A stretch of DNA of 64,000 nucleotides from Kribbella voronezhensis (GTDB lineage: Bacteria > Actinomycetota > Actinomycetes > Propionibacteriales > Kribbellaceae). The notes beneath the pieces were generated by a model. That model saw only the letters and a list, made by a program, of their open reading frames with translations. It had not been told where the DNA came from and searched no databases. The position numbers and the translations under genes are program-made. Where the stretch lies: positions 1,289,154-1,353,153 of the forward strand of contig NZ_SOCE01000001.1 in the NCBI RefSeq assembly GCF_004365175.1, given 5' to 3'. Positions 8,431 through 17,054 of the stretch are shown here, piece after piece (the first letter of the stretch is position 1; each line of letters starts with the position of its first letter).

Positions 8431-9765
8431 GTGACTCACCTGGACTGGAGTGGTTGTTCTAATGCCCGGGATGTCGGGGGGCTGCCGACGCGGTACGGCG
8501 GGCGGACGCGGGCGGGAGCGGTGATCCGGACCGACTCGCTGCACCTGCTCGACGACGCGGGGCGAGCCGCCGTTGCCGAGCTCGGACCCGGCCTCGTGCT
8601 CGATCTCCGGTCGGACTGGGAGCTCTCCGAGCCCCACCCGCTGGCCGGCGATCCGGCGTACCGGCACATCCCCTGGATCGATCCGGTCCGCGATCAGGAG
8701 TTCGTGCCGACGCCCGATCTCGCCGAGGTGTACCGCGGCAGCCTCGGGCGGAATCGTGCACAGATCGTGCAGGTACTACGTGCCGTGGCTGAGGCCCCGG
8801 TCGGCCTGCCGGTCGTGGTGCACTGCCAGGCCGGCAAGGACCGGACCGGCCTGTTGATCGCGTTGCTGCTCGAGCTGGCCGGGGTGCCGCGGGACGTGAT
8901 CGCGGCCGACTATGCGGTGAGCGAAGTACGACTCGGCCTGCAGGACGGTGACCCGTTCCGCCGGACGATGCCCGAGACGATTCTCGACTCGCTGGCGCAC
9001 GTGGATTCGCAGTACGGCGGGATTCGCGCGTACCTCGGTTGGCTGGGGCTGACGGCGGGCGAGGTTCATCGGCTGCTGGCGCGACTCGTGCACGTGCTGA
9101 TCGAAGCGGTGGTGTTCGATTTCGACGGGCTGCTGATGGACACCGAGACGACGCTGGTCGCGAGCTGGCAGGCGGAGTGGCGGCATCACGGGCTCGAGCT
9201 GGATCTGGACGACGGGTTCTGGCCGGGTCACGGCGGTGACACCTTCGAGTCGCACCTCGCCCAGCTCGCCGAGGCGGTCGGCCCGTCGTTCGATCGGGAC
9301 GAGAGTGTGGCGCGGCGAAGGGCGTACCGCGACGATCTGCACCGCGAACTGGACTTCCTGCCGGGGATCCGCGACTGGATCGCGGAGGCCCGATCAGGCG
9401 GCCTCCGCGTCGCGATCGCCAGCAGCTCGGACCGCGACTGGGTGGCCGGCCATCTGACCCGGGTCGGCGCGCTCGACCTGTTCGACCTCGTCGTGACCGG
9501 CGACCAGGTGTCGCGGCACAAGCCGGACCCGGAGATCTACCAACTCGCGCTGCAGCGGCTCGGGCTGAAGGGCGAGCAGGCAGTCGCCGTCGAGGACACC
9601 GCCCACGGCACGGCCGCCGCAGCTTCCGCGGGGATGTGGACGGTCGCGATCCCCAACCCGTTCGTCGCGGCCGAGGCCGTGGGGCATGCCGACCTGGTGC
9701 TGGGCAGCGCAGCGGACCTGCCCCTCAGCGAGGTCCTCCTGACAGTTTCGTCGACCAAAAGCTGA
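8431..9765 (+). CDS. fusion of tyrosine-phosphatase-like domain and HAD-IA phosphatase
   Basis: A 444-residue two-domain protein. Residues about 1-225 are a Y_phosphatase3-type dual-specificity phosphatase (SNARDVGG start; P-loop HCQAGKDRTG giving CX5R). Residues about 227-440 are a HAD subfamily IA hydrolase of the beta-phosphoglucomutase/pseudouridine-phosphatase type (VFDFDGLLMDTE, ASSS, KPDPEIY, VEDTAHG). The junction LVHVLIEAVVFDFDG has no stop. The GTG start at 8431 lies 5 bases after the peptidase stop. Both active sites look intact. Substrates are unknown. I found no frameshift; a natural fusion or loss of a stop between coupled genes would both explain it. Confidence 0.85.
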   Translation: MTHLDWSGCSNARDVGGLPTRYGGRTRAGAVIRTDSLHLLDDAGRAAVAELGPGLVLDLRSDWELSEPHPLAGDPAYRHIPWIDPVRDQEFVPTPDLAEVYRGSLGRNRAQIVQVLRAVAEAPVGLPVVVHCQAGKDRTGLLIALLLELAGVPRDVIAADYAVSEVRLGLQDGDPFRRTMPETILDSLAHVDSQYGGIRAYLGWLGLTAGEVHRLLARLVHVLIEAVVFDFDGLLMDTETTLVASWQAEWRHHGLELDLDDGFWPGHGGDTFESHLAQLAEAVGPSFDRDESVARRRAYRDDLHRELDFLPGIRDWIAEARSGGLRVAIASSSDRDWVAGHLTRVGALDLFDLVVTGDQVSRHKPDPEIYQLALQRLGLKGEQAVAVEDTAHGTAAAASAGMWTVAIPNPFVAAEAVGHADLVLGSAADLPLSEVLLTVSSTKS

Positions 9766-9845
9766 TGACAGGGTCCACCGATCGTCGGGTGAAGTGAGTC
9801 GTCGGTGGGACGCGATGGTGTAGACCGCTCGGCAGACTTCGTCGC

Positions 9846-12206
9846 ATGCCTCCATCACTCAGTCGGCGTGGATTCGTCGCGTCCTCCCTCGCTGTCGTCG
9901 CGGCGGCCGGCGGCGCCGAGGGCGCCCAGGCTGCTCGGTCATCGAACCCGCTCCCCCACGGCGTCGACGCGGCGCGGATCAAGCAGCTCCTGAGCCGGAT
10001 GTCGCTGGCCGACAAGATCGCCCAGGTGAACATCCCGTTGGTCCTGCCGCAGTTCCTGCACGGCGACGACTCGACCGATCCGACCGGGACACCGGCGAAC
10101 CAGGAGAAGTACGTCCGGGGCGGCGTCCAGGTCGGTCGCCTGAAACTCGGTCCCGGCGGTGGCTTCTTCGGCCTGGTGAACGAGTCGGTGTTCGGATCCT
10201 TCCCGCTGCCCGACGCGAAGACCCCGCGCGAGCAGGCACTCCGGCACAACGCGCTGCAGAAGATTGCCCTCGGCACCGAACTCGGCATCCCGTTGCTGCA
10301 GGTCAGCGAGGGCACGCACGGCTCGGTCGGTCCCGGCTCGACCGTGTTCCCCGAAGGGCTCGGCCTCGGCGCGACCTGGAATCCTGCGCTGATCGGTGAG
10401 GTCTACAGCGTGGTCGCCACCGAGGCCCGCGCTGTCGGCATCCACGCCGTCAGCACGGTGATGGCCGAACTCACCCGCGATCCCCGCTACGGCCGGGCGA
10501 TCTGGTCGTTCAGCGAGGATCCCTGGCTCACCAGCCAGTACGTCGCGTCGCTGGTTCCCGCGTTGCAGGGTGACGACCTGCGCGCGGACGATGCGGTGAT
10601 CGCCTCCCTGTGCACGTTCCCGCTCGAGTCGCCGAACATCGGCGGCCTGGAAGGGTCGGCCGTCGAACTCGGCGAGCGCGAACTCCGGTCCGTCCACCTC
10701 CCACCCTGGCGGGCCGGTTTCTCAGCCGGTGCGCTGATGACGGAGGCGAGCGAACAGGTGATCGACGGGATCTCGGTGCACGGCTCCCCGAAGTACCTGA
10801 CCGGGCTTCTGCGCGAGGAACTCGGGTTCGCCGGCGCGGTGATCGGGATCGGGTTCGACGGGCTGACCCGCGATCGCGTCGCCGCCGACGACGTCGAGGC
10901 GGGCGCCCTGGCCCTGAAGGCGGGGCTGGACATCAACGTGGGCTGGCGCGATGCCTATCTGCAGTCGCTGAAGACCGCGATCGATCGCGGCCTGGTGTCC
11001 GAGCGGTTGCTCGACCGAGCGGTGACGCGCGTGCTCGCCCTCAAGCAGGTCCTCGGGCTGTTCGACCATCCGTACGTCGACGCCGAGCGGGCGCAGCGGA
11101 TCGTCAACCAGCCGTCGCATCGTGCGATTGCCGCCCGGGTGGCGCGCGAGTCGATGGTCCTGCTCCGGAACGAGGGCGGCCTGCTACCGATCAAGCCCGG
11201 CGTACGGCGTCTTGCCGTGATCGGACCAAATGCGGACGATGCGCAGAACCTGCTCGGGGACTACGCGGCCGCTCCGCAGTTGCACGACGTACCGTCGATC
11301 CTGGCCGGGATCAGGGCCGTCGCGGGCTCGCGGTCGATCAGCTACGCGAAGGGCTGCGAGGTGACCGGCGACGATCGGTCCGGGTTCGCCGCGGCGGTCA
11401 AGGCTGCGAAGCAGTCCGAGCTGGCGATCGTCGTCCTGGGCGAGGAGACCAAAGGCGGCTATCTCGGGGCACGGACGAACGGTGAACTCGCCGACGTCTC
11501 CAGTCTCGACCTGTCCGGTGTACAGCAGGAACTGCTCGAAGCGGTGTCTGCGACCGGGACCCCGGTCGTGCTCGTCCTGGTGAACGGGCGGGCGCTGTCG
11601 GTGCGCTGGGCGGCCGAGCACGTCCCGGCGACTCTGGAGGCCTGGCTTCCAGGTGAGCAAGGGGGTCAGGCCGTCGCCGACGTTCTGTTCGGGGTAGCCG
11701 AGCCCGGCGGCCGGCTGCCGGTGACCTTCCCTCGCAGCGTCGGGCAGTTGCCGATGTACTACAACCAGAAAGGCTCGCGGTTCCACTCTGAGGGGTATGT
11801 CGACCTGCCCGGGTCACCGTTGTATCCCTTCGGGTTCGGGCTCAGCTACACGACCTTCTCCTGGGGCAAACCTCAGTTGACCACCGCCCGCATCAACCGG
11901 TCGGCGCAGACCGAAGTACAGGTTGAGGTCACCAACAGCGGAAAGCGTGCCGGCACCGAGGTCGTGCAGTTGTACGTGACCGATGTGACGGCATCGGTCG
12001 CACTGCCGGAGATCCAGCTGAAGGGCGCACAGATGGTCACGCTGGAGCCGGGAGCCAAGGCCACCGTGCGCCTCGTAGTACGGGCTGAGGATCTAGCTCT
12101 GGTGAACGCTGCCGGTTCGCTGGTTGTCGAGCCGGGTGACTTCGATCTGCACGTCGGAACGTCGTCCACGTCGTTTGCCGCGACGCTGCGGCTGACGGTT
12201 CGCTAG
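9846..12206 (+). CDS. Tat-exported glycoside hydrolase family 3-like protein with degenerate active site
   Basis: A 786-residue GH3 architecture: Tat signal (SRRGFVASSLAVVAAAGG, residues 6-23), N-terminal barrel, alpha/beta sandwich and a C-terminal fibronectin-III-like domain (PFGFGLSYTTF, then LHVGTSSTSF). The fold markers RDPRYGR, SEDP and GERELRSVHLPP are present. The substrate-binding Lys-His pair that normally precedes F-P is Cys256-Thr257, and the nucleophile position of the usual V-V-S-D-W reads V-I-G-I-G (Ile335). If these alignments hold it may be a non-hydrolytic carbohydrate-binding paralogue. Its TAG stop overlaps the stop of the convergent radical SAM gene. Confidence 0.85.
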   Translation: MPPSLSRRGFVASSLAVVAAAGGAEGAQAARSSNPLPHGVDAARIKQLLSRMSLADKIAQVNIPLVLPQFLHGDDSTDPTGTPANQEKYVRGGVQVGRLKLGPGGGFFGLVNESVFGSFPLPDAKTPREQALRHNALQKIALGTELGIPLLQVSEGTHGSVGPGSTVFPEGLGLGATWNPALIGEVYSVVATEARAVGIHAVSTVMAELTRDPRYGRAIWSFSEDPWLTSQYVASLVPALQGDDLRADDAVIASLCTFPLESPNIGGLEGSAVELGERELRSVHLPPWRAGFSAGALMTEASEQVIDGISVHGSPKYLTGLLREELGFAGAVIGIGFDGLTRDRVAADDVEAGALALKAGLDINVGWRDAYLQSLKTAIDRGLVSERLLDRAVTRVLALKQVLGLFDHPYVDAERAQRIVNQPSHRAIAARVARESMVLLRNEGGLLPIKPGVRRLAVIGPNADDAQNLLGDYAAAPQLHDVPSILAGIRAVAGSRSISYAKGCEVTGDDRSGFAAAVKAAKQSELAIVVLGEETKGGYLGARTNGELADVSSLDLSGVQQELLEAVSATGTPVVLVLVNGRALSVRWAAEHVPATLEAWLPGEQGGQAVADVLFGVAEPGGRLPVTFPRSVGQLPMYYNQKGSRFHSEGYVDLPGSPLYPFGFGLSYTTFSWGKPQLTTARINRSAQTEVQVEVTNSGKRAGTEVVQLYVTDVTASVALPEIQLKGAQMVTLEPGAKATVRLVVRAEDLALVNAAGSLVVEPGDFDLHVGTSSTSFAATLRLTVR

Positions 12207-14134
12207 ACCACGGACAGCGGTAGCAGCTTCTTGCCGGTGGGGCCGATCTGGATCTCGGTGCCCATCTGCGGGCAGACGCCGCAGTCGAAGCACGGGGTCC
12301 AGCGGCAGTCCTCGACCTCGATCGCGCCGTCCTCCTCGAGGGCGTCCTGCCAGTCCTCCCAGAGCCACTCGCGGTCGAGCCCGGAGTCCAGGTGGTCCCA
12401 CGGCAGCACCTCGGCGTACTCGCGTTCGCGGGTGGTGTACCAGGCCAGGTCCACCGGCTCGCCGGCCAGCGCCTGGTCGGCGGCGGCGATCCAGCGGTCG
12501 TACGAGAAGTGCTCGCTCCAGCCGTCGAACCGGCCGCCGTCGCGCCAGACCTGCTCGATGATCCGGCCGACCCGGCGGTCACCGCGGGACAGCAGGCCCT
12601 CGATGATGCCCGGCTTGCCGTCGTGGTACCGGAAGCCGATCGCCTTCGCGTACTTCTTGTCCGAGCGGATCGCGGAGTTCAGCTTCGCCAGCCGCGCGTC
12701 GGTCTCCTCGACGCCGAGCTGCGAGGCCCACTGGAACGGGGTGTGTGGCTTCGGCACGAACCCGCCGATCGACACGGTGCAACGGATGTCGTTGCGCCCG
12801 GTCACCTCGCGGCCGGTCGCGATCACCCGCTTGGCCAGATCGGCGATCGCGAGCACGTCCTCGTCGGTCTCGGTCGGCAGACCGCACATGAAGTACAGCT
12901 TCACCTGCCGCCAGCCGTGGCTGTACGCCGCCGCGACCGTGCGGATCAGGTCCTCCTCGCTGACCATCTTGTTGATCACCTTGCGCATCCGGTCCGAGCC
13001 GCCCTCGGGGGCGAAGGTCAGGCCGCTGCGCCGGCCGTTGCGGGAGAACTCGTTGGCCAGCGTGATGTTGAACGCGTCGACCCTTGTCGACGGCAACGAC
13101 AGCGAGACGTTGCTGCCCTCGTACCGGTCGCCCAGGCCCTTGGCCACCTCGGCGATCTCGCTGTGGTCGGCGGAGCTCAGGCTGAGCAGGCCGACCTCTT
13201 CGAAACCGGACTGCTTGAGGCCGTTCTCGACCATGTCGCCGATGGTGGTGATGCTGCGCTCGCGGACCGGCCGGGTGATCATCCCGGCCTGGCAGAACCG
13301 GCAGCCGCGAGTACAGCCGCGGAAGATCTCCACGGAGTACCGCTCGTGTACGGTCTCGGCCAGCGGCACCAGCGGCTTCTTCGGGTACGGCCAGGCGTCG
13401 AGGTCCATCACCGTGTGCTTGGCAGTGCGCCACGGTACGCCGGGCTTGTTCGGGGCGACCCGCTTGATCCGGCCGTCCTCGAGGTAGTCGACCGTGAAGA
13501 ACTTCGGGATGTAGACGCCGCCCGACTTCGCCAGCCGCAGCAGCACCTCGTCGCGACCGCCCGGCTGCCCCTCTTCCTTCCACTCCCGGATCACCTCGGA
13601 GACCGCGAGCACGATCTCCTCGCCGTCACCGAGCACCGCGGCGTCGATGAAGTCGGCGATCGGCTCGGGGTTGAAGGCGCTGTGGCCGCCGACGAGCACG
13701 ATCGGGTCCTCGTCGGTCCGGTCCACGGCGTACAGCGGGATCCCGGCCAGGTCGATCGCGTTGAGCATGTTCGTGTAGCCGAGCTCGGTCGACAACGACA
13801 TCCCGAACACGTCGAACGCCCGGACCGGCCGGTGGCTGTCCAGCGTGAACTGCGGGATCTTGTGCTCCCGCATGACGTTCTCCATGTCCGGCCAGACGGC
13901 GTACGTGCGCTCGGCGAGCGTGTGCTCGCGCTCGTTCAGTACTTCGTACAGGATCTGGACGCCCTGGTTCGGCAGGCCGACCTCGTACGCGTCCGGGTAC
14001 ATCAGTGCCCAGCGGACACTGACCGAGTCCCAGTCCTTGCTGACCGAGTTGAGCTCACCTCCGACGTACTGGATGGGCTTCTGCACGGTGGGCAGCAGCG
14101 ACTCCAGGCGGGGGAACAAGGACTCAACAGTCAT
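12203..14134 (-). CDS. TIGR03960-family B12-binding radical SAM protein
   Basis: A 643-residue protein with an N-terminal cobalamin-binding-like region (about 20-200), a radical SAM core with CTRGCRFC (CX3CX2C, near residue 278), and a C-terminal CFDCGVC cysteine cluster near 620. The ATG at 14134 is favoured over the adjoining GTG at 14137 by a GGAAG 7 bases upstream. The family's reaction is not known, although it occurs widely next to a TIGR03936 partner and RNase E/rplU genes. The partner here is at 1-546, separated by the accessory block. It converges with the GH3 gene on a shared CTAG. Confidence 0.9.
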   Translation of the reverse strand: MTVESLFPRLESLLPTVQKPIQYVGGELNSVSKDWDSVSVRWALMYPDAYEVGLPNQGVQILYEVLNEREHTLAERTYAVWPDMENVMREHKIPQFTLDSHRPVRAFDVFGMSLSTELGYTNMLNAIDLAGIPLYAVDRTDEDPIVLVGGHSAFNPEPIADFIDAAVLGDGEEIVLAVSEVIREWKEEGQPGGRDEVLLRLAKSGGVYIPKFFTVDYLEDGRIKRVAPNKPGVPWRTAKHTVMDLDAWPYPKKPLVPLAETVHERYSVEIFRGCTRGCRFCQAGMITRPVRERSITTIGDMVENGLKQSGFEEVGLLSLSSADHSEIAEVAKGLGDRYEGSNVSLSLPSTRVDAFNITLANEFSRNGRRSGLTFAPEGGSDRMRKVINKMVSEEDLIRTVAAAYSHGWRQVKLYFMCGLPTETDEDVLAIADLAKRVIATGREVTGRNDIRCTVSIGGFVPKPHTPFQWASQLGVEETDARLAKLNSAIRSDKKYAKAIGFRYHDGKPGIIEGLLSRGDRRVGRIIEQVWRDGGRFDGWSEHFSYDRWIAAADQALAGEPVDLAWYTTREREYAEVLPWDHLDSGLDREWLWEDWQDALEEDGAIEVEDCRWTPCFDCGVCPQMGTEIQIGPTGKKLLPLSVV

Positions 14135-14229
14135 CACAGAACTTCCAGCTCGAGGTCAAAGCGCCTACCAGCCTAACTCCGCTCTCCCCTGTGCCCATCA
14201 TTGCGGGACGGCTGAATCTGCTCTGCCGG

Positions 14230-14988
14230 TCAGGTCAGATGGGCGAGGAGCAGCGGGTTGATGATGTCCGGGTGGCTGTAGGTCACCAGATGGGCGGCGT
14301 CCGGGATGATCTCGAGGTGGGCGCCGGGGATCTGTGAGGCGAGCGGGACGACGGTTTCCGGCGGGATCGAGGTGTCCGACTCGGCAGTGACCAGGAGGAC
14401 GGGAGCGGTGATGTCCCCGAGCTTCTCGCGGAGGTCCAGCGCGCCGAGTGCCTCGCAGCAGGCGGCGTACCCCTCGTCCGAGGTATTGAGGAGTTGCTGG
14501 CGGATCAGTTCGACCTCGTCGGCGTGCGCCTCGGCGTACTCCGGCAGGAACCACCGCTTCAGGGTCGCCTCGGTGATGGCCTTGGTGCCTTCGGCGCGGA
14601 CCTGGGCCGCCCGGTCGGTCCACATCTGCGCGCCCGCCGCCGGATACGCCGGTGGGCAGAGCAGCGCGAACCGGCTGAACCGGTCGGGCGCGTTCTCGGC
14701 CAGCCAGAGTCCGACGGCGCCGCCGAGCGAGATCCCGACGTACGCCGCCTGTTCCACCAGCAGCTCGTTCAGGAGCTCGACCACGTCACCGCCGAGGTCC
14801 TCGATCGAGTACGGGCCGGGTGGCGCCTCGGATCCGCCGTGCCCGCGATGGTCGAAGGCGACCACCCGGAACCGCTCCGACAGGGTTTCGAGTTGTGGCG
14901 CCCACATCGCCCGCGTCGCCCCGAGCGACGAGCCGAGCAGGACGACGGGTGCCTTCTCCGGTCCACTCACCTGATAGTCGAGTCGCAT
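14230..14988 (-). CDS. alpha/beta hydrolase, 3-oxoadipate enol-lactonase-like
   Basis: A 252-residue alpha/beta hydrolase beginning MRLDYQVSGPE. The nucleophile elbow is GISLGG, the oxyanion region is LLGSSLGATRAMW, the acid lies near ESDTSIPPE and the His near DAAHLVTYSHP. Similarity in style is to PcaD enol-lactonases, but no other beta-ketoadipate pathway genes are nearby, so another ester or lactone substrate is possible. It diverges from the asparaginase gene, with 35 bases between start codons. Confidence 0.8.
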   Translation of the reverse strand: MRLDYQVSGPEKAPVVLLGSSLGATRAMWAPQLETLSERFRVVAFDHRGHGGSEAPPGPYSIEDLGGDVVELLNELLVEQAAYVGISLGGAVGLWLAENAPDRFSRFALLCPPAYPAAGAQMWTDRAAQVRAEGTKAITEATLKRWFLPEYAEAHADEVELIRQQLLNTSDEGYAACCEALGALDLREKLGDITAPVLLVTAESDTSIPPETVVPLASQIPGAHLEIIPDAAHLVTYSHPDIINPLLLAHLT

Positions 14989-15023
14989 GATTCCTACCCT
15001 ACGGACGTTGTTAGCCTGCGCCC

Positions 15024-15989
15024 ATGAGCAACGGTGTCCCCGGGCTGGGTCAGGTCGTCGAGCTGGCCGAGGTGGTGCGGAACGGGTTCGTCGAGAGCCG
15101 GCACTTCGGGCTGGCCGTGGCGCTGGATCCGGACGGGATGCCGGTGTACGCCGCGGGGCAGGTCGACGCGGTCGTGTTGCCCCGGTCAACGGCCAAGCCG
15201 CTCCAGGCGGTCGGGAGCATCGCGGCCGGGGCCGAGCTGGAGGACGAGGAGGCGGCCATCGCGGCCGGTAGCCATACGGGTGAGGATCGGCACGTCACGC
15301 TGGTGGATCGGATGCTGGCGTCTGTCGAGCTGGGCCGCGATGCGCTGGGGTGCCCGCCGGATCGGCCTGAGGACGAGCCGACCCGGTTCCGTTTGATTGC
15401 TGAGGGCATCGAACCGGAGAAGGTCAGGATGAACTGCTCCGGCAAACATGCGGCGATGCTGATGGCAACAGTTGCTATGGGCAATAATTCTTCGGCCTAC
15501 CTGGATGCCGATTCCCCCGTGCAGCGGGTGATCGCCGGTGAGATCGAACGCCTCACCGGCGCGGCGACCGGCATCGTCACTGTCGACGGTTGCGGCGCCC
15601 CGCTGCTCGGCATGCCACTCGACGGCCTGGCCCGCGCCTTCGGCCGCCTCGCGACAGCCCCAGCTGGTACGCCGGACAACCGCGTGGCGACGGGGATGCG
15701 GCGGCACCCGTACCTCGTCGGCGGGCAAGGCCATCTGAACAGCGAGGTGATGCGCCTGCTCCCCGGCGTCATCGCGAAGGGTGGCGCCGAGGGTGTGATC
15801 GGCATGGCCGCGCCGGATGGGCACGCGGTCGCGGTGAAGGTGATCGACGGGAACCCGCGCGCCACCACCGCTCTCGGCCTGACCCTGCTCGCCAAGTGCG
15901 GGGTCGACATCTCGGCGGCCGACTCCCTGCTGAGAGTGCCGGTGCTCGGTGGCGGCCGGCCGGTCGGCCAACTCGAGCTGACGATCTAG
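15024..15989 (+). CDS. L-asparaginase, thermolabile Rhizobium-type (PF06089)
   Basis: A 321-residue asparaginase II of the serine/lysine-based PF06089 family, hydrolysing asparagine to aspartate and ammonia. The signature RSTAKPLQA (about residues 54-62), SHTGEDRH, NCSGKHAAM and DGCGAP blocks are all present. It is cytoplasmic, with no signal peptide. ATG at 15024. The neighbouring divergent hydrolase is not obviously related. Downstream is a short tandem repeat rather than a clear terminator. Confidence 0.9.
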   Translation: MSNGVPGLGQVVELAEVVRNGFVESRHFGLAVALDPDGMPVYAAGQVDAVVLPRSTAKPLQAVGSIAAGAELEDEEAAIAAGSHTGEDRHVTLVDRMLASVELGRDALGCPPDRPEDEPTRFRLIAEGIEPEKVRMNCSGKHAAMLMATVAMGNNSSAYLDADSPVQRVIAGEIERLTGAATGIVTVDGCGAPLLGMPLDGLARAFGRLATAPAGTPDNRVATGMRRHPYLVGGQGHLNSEVMRLLPGVIAKGGAEGVIGMAAPDGHAVAVKVIDGNPRATTALGLTLLAKCGVDISAADSLLRVPVLGGGRPVGQLELTI

Positions 15990-16069
15990 CTTCGGCTTCG
16001 AGGTTCGGCCTCCGCTTCGGCCGCGAGGTTCGGCTTCGGCTTCGACCTCGGCTTCGGCCGCGAGGTTCG
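15990..16069. repeat. short tandem repeat CTTCGGCCGCGAGGTTCG
   Basis: Two exact 18-base copies lie at 16015-16032 and 16052-16069, and a third with two mismatches begins at 15990. The stretch lies between the asparaginase stop and the convergent DUF2000 stop. It has no strong hairpin and does not look coding. Confidence 0.8.
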
Positions 16070-16080
16070 CCGGGGCTGGG

Positions 16081-16491
16081 CTAGCGGTAGAGGGCGAGGG
16101 CGCCGGTCAGCGAGTCGATCGTGGCGCGGGGTCCGTAGAGGGCGAGGCCCAGGTATTCGAGGTCCTCGGCTTTGGTTCCGCTGATGGTTGCGGACATCTG
16201 GTCGTACGTGCGGGACCTCTGCGCCACCTGGTTCATGTCGTGCACGGTCACGCCGTCGCGAGCCACGGCCTGGGTCCGGAGCTCATGGAGTCGCTCGGCG
16301 GCTGCTCGTAGTACGGGGATCGGGTGGGCGCACATCCCGGTGTGGACGCCGCCGGAGCCATCGACGGTGTCCGCGCCGACGACCTCGTCGTGATGGTGGC
16401 CGAGGGCGACGCCGAGCAGCGCGGCAGTGTTCAGCGCGACGCCGGCCGGCGCCTCGTCGGCGATCACCACGACCATCTTGTTCGCCAGCAT
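16081..16491 (-). CDS. DUF2000 family protein
   Basis: A 136-residue protein matching DUF2000 in pattern: KMVVVIADEAPAGVALNTAALLGVALG at the start, then VDGSGGVHTGMCAHPIPVLRA and a C-terminal LEYLGLALYGPRATIDSLTG. The family resembles peptidyl-tRNA hydrolase II folds and is of unknown function. It diverges from an Lrp/AsnC regulator, 104 bases away, a common arrangement where the regulator controls its neighbour. The regulatory link is inferred from position only. Confidence 0.8.
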   Translation of the reverse strand: MLANKMVVVIADEAPAGVALNTAALLGVALGHHHDEVVGADTVDGSGGVHTGMCAHPIPVLRAAAERLHELRTQAVARDGVTVHDMNQVAQRSRTYDQMSATISGTKAEDLEYLGLALYGPRATIDSLTGALALYR

Positions 16492-16595
16492 TTCTCTCCT
16501 TTGTGCACGGTTCGACGAGCTGAAGAGTAGGCAGATGCGCGCCGGAATTTCCTGGTCACCGAACAGAATTCGGCGGATCTGCCAAACTGGCGGAC

Positions 16596-17054
16596 ATGGA
16601 CGAACTTGATACGGCGCTGCTGCGGCTGCTGCAGAATGACGCGCGCCGCACCAACCGGGAGATGGCGGCCGAGCTCGGCATCGCCCCGTCGACGTGCCTG
16701 GAGCGAGTCCGCGGGCTGCGCGACCGCGGGGTGATCAGCGGGTACCACGCGGAGGTCGACCTGCAGGCGATCGACCGGTCGACCCAGGCGATCATCTCGA
16801 TCAAGCTCAGGCCGCAGGCGATGGCGGTCGCCACCACCTTCCAGGACTACGTGCAGGGCCTGCCGCAAACGCTCGCGATGTTCATGGTGTCGGGCGCCTC
16901 CGACTTCCTCGCCCATGTGGCCGTGAAGGACACGGCTGCGCTGCGAGACTTCGTGCTCGACCTGGCCAAGCGTCAGGAGATCGGCGACATCCGCAGCTCG
17001 GTCGTGTTCGAACACCACCGGCGTACGACGGTCATGCCGCTACCCGAGCGCTGA
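16596..17054 (+). CDS. Lrp/AsnC family transcriptional regulator
   Basis: A 152-residue regulator: N-terminal winged helix (about 1-60, MDELDTALLRLLQNDARRTN... GIAPSTCLERVRGLRDRGVI) and C-terminal RAM/AsnC effector domain (about 70-145, with VSGASDFLAHV). Such proteins usually sense an amino acid and control adjacent genes. The DUF2000 gene diverges from it and is the likely target. Its last 15 bases overlap the convergent sigma factor gene. Confidence 0.9.
   Translation: MDELDTALLRLLQNDARRTNREMAAELGIAPSTCLERVRGLRDRGVISGYHAEVDLQAIDRSTQAIISIKLRPQAMAVATTFQDYVQGLPQTLAMFMVSGASDFLAHVAVKDTAALRDFVLDLAKRQEIGDIRSSVVFEHHRRTTVMPLPER

Noticed and set aside
12392..14176. 594-codon plus-strand frame opposite the TIGR03960 gene
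   Set aside because: It mirrors a well-conserved radical SAM gene and shows no family features.
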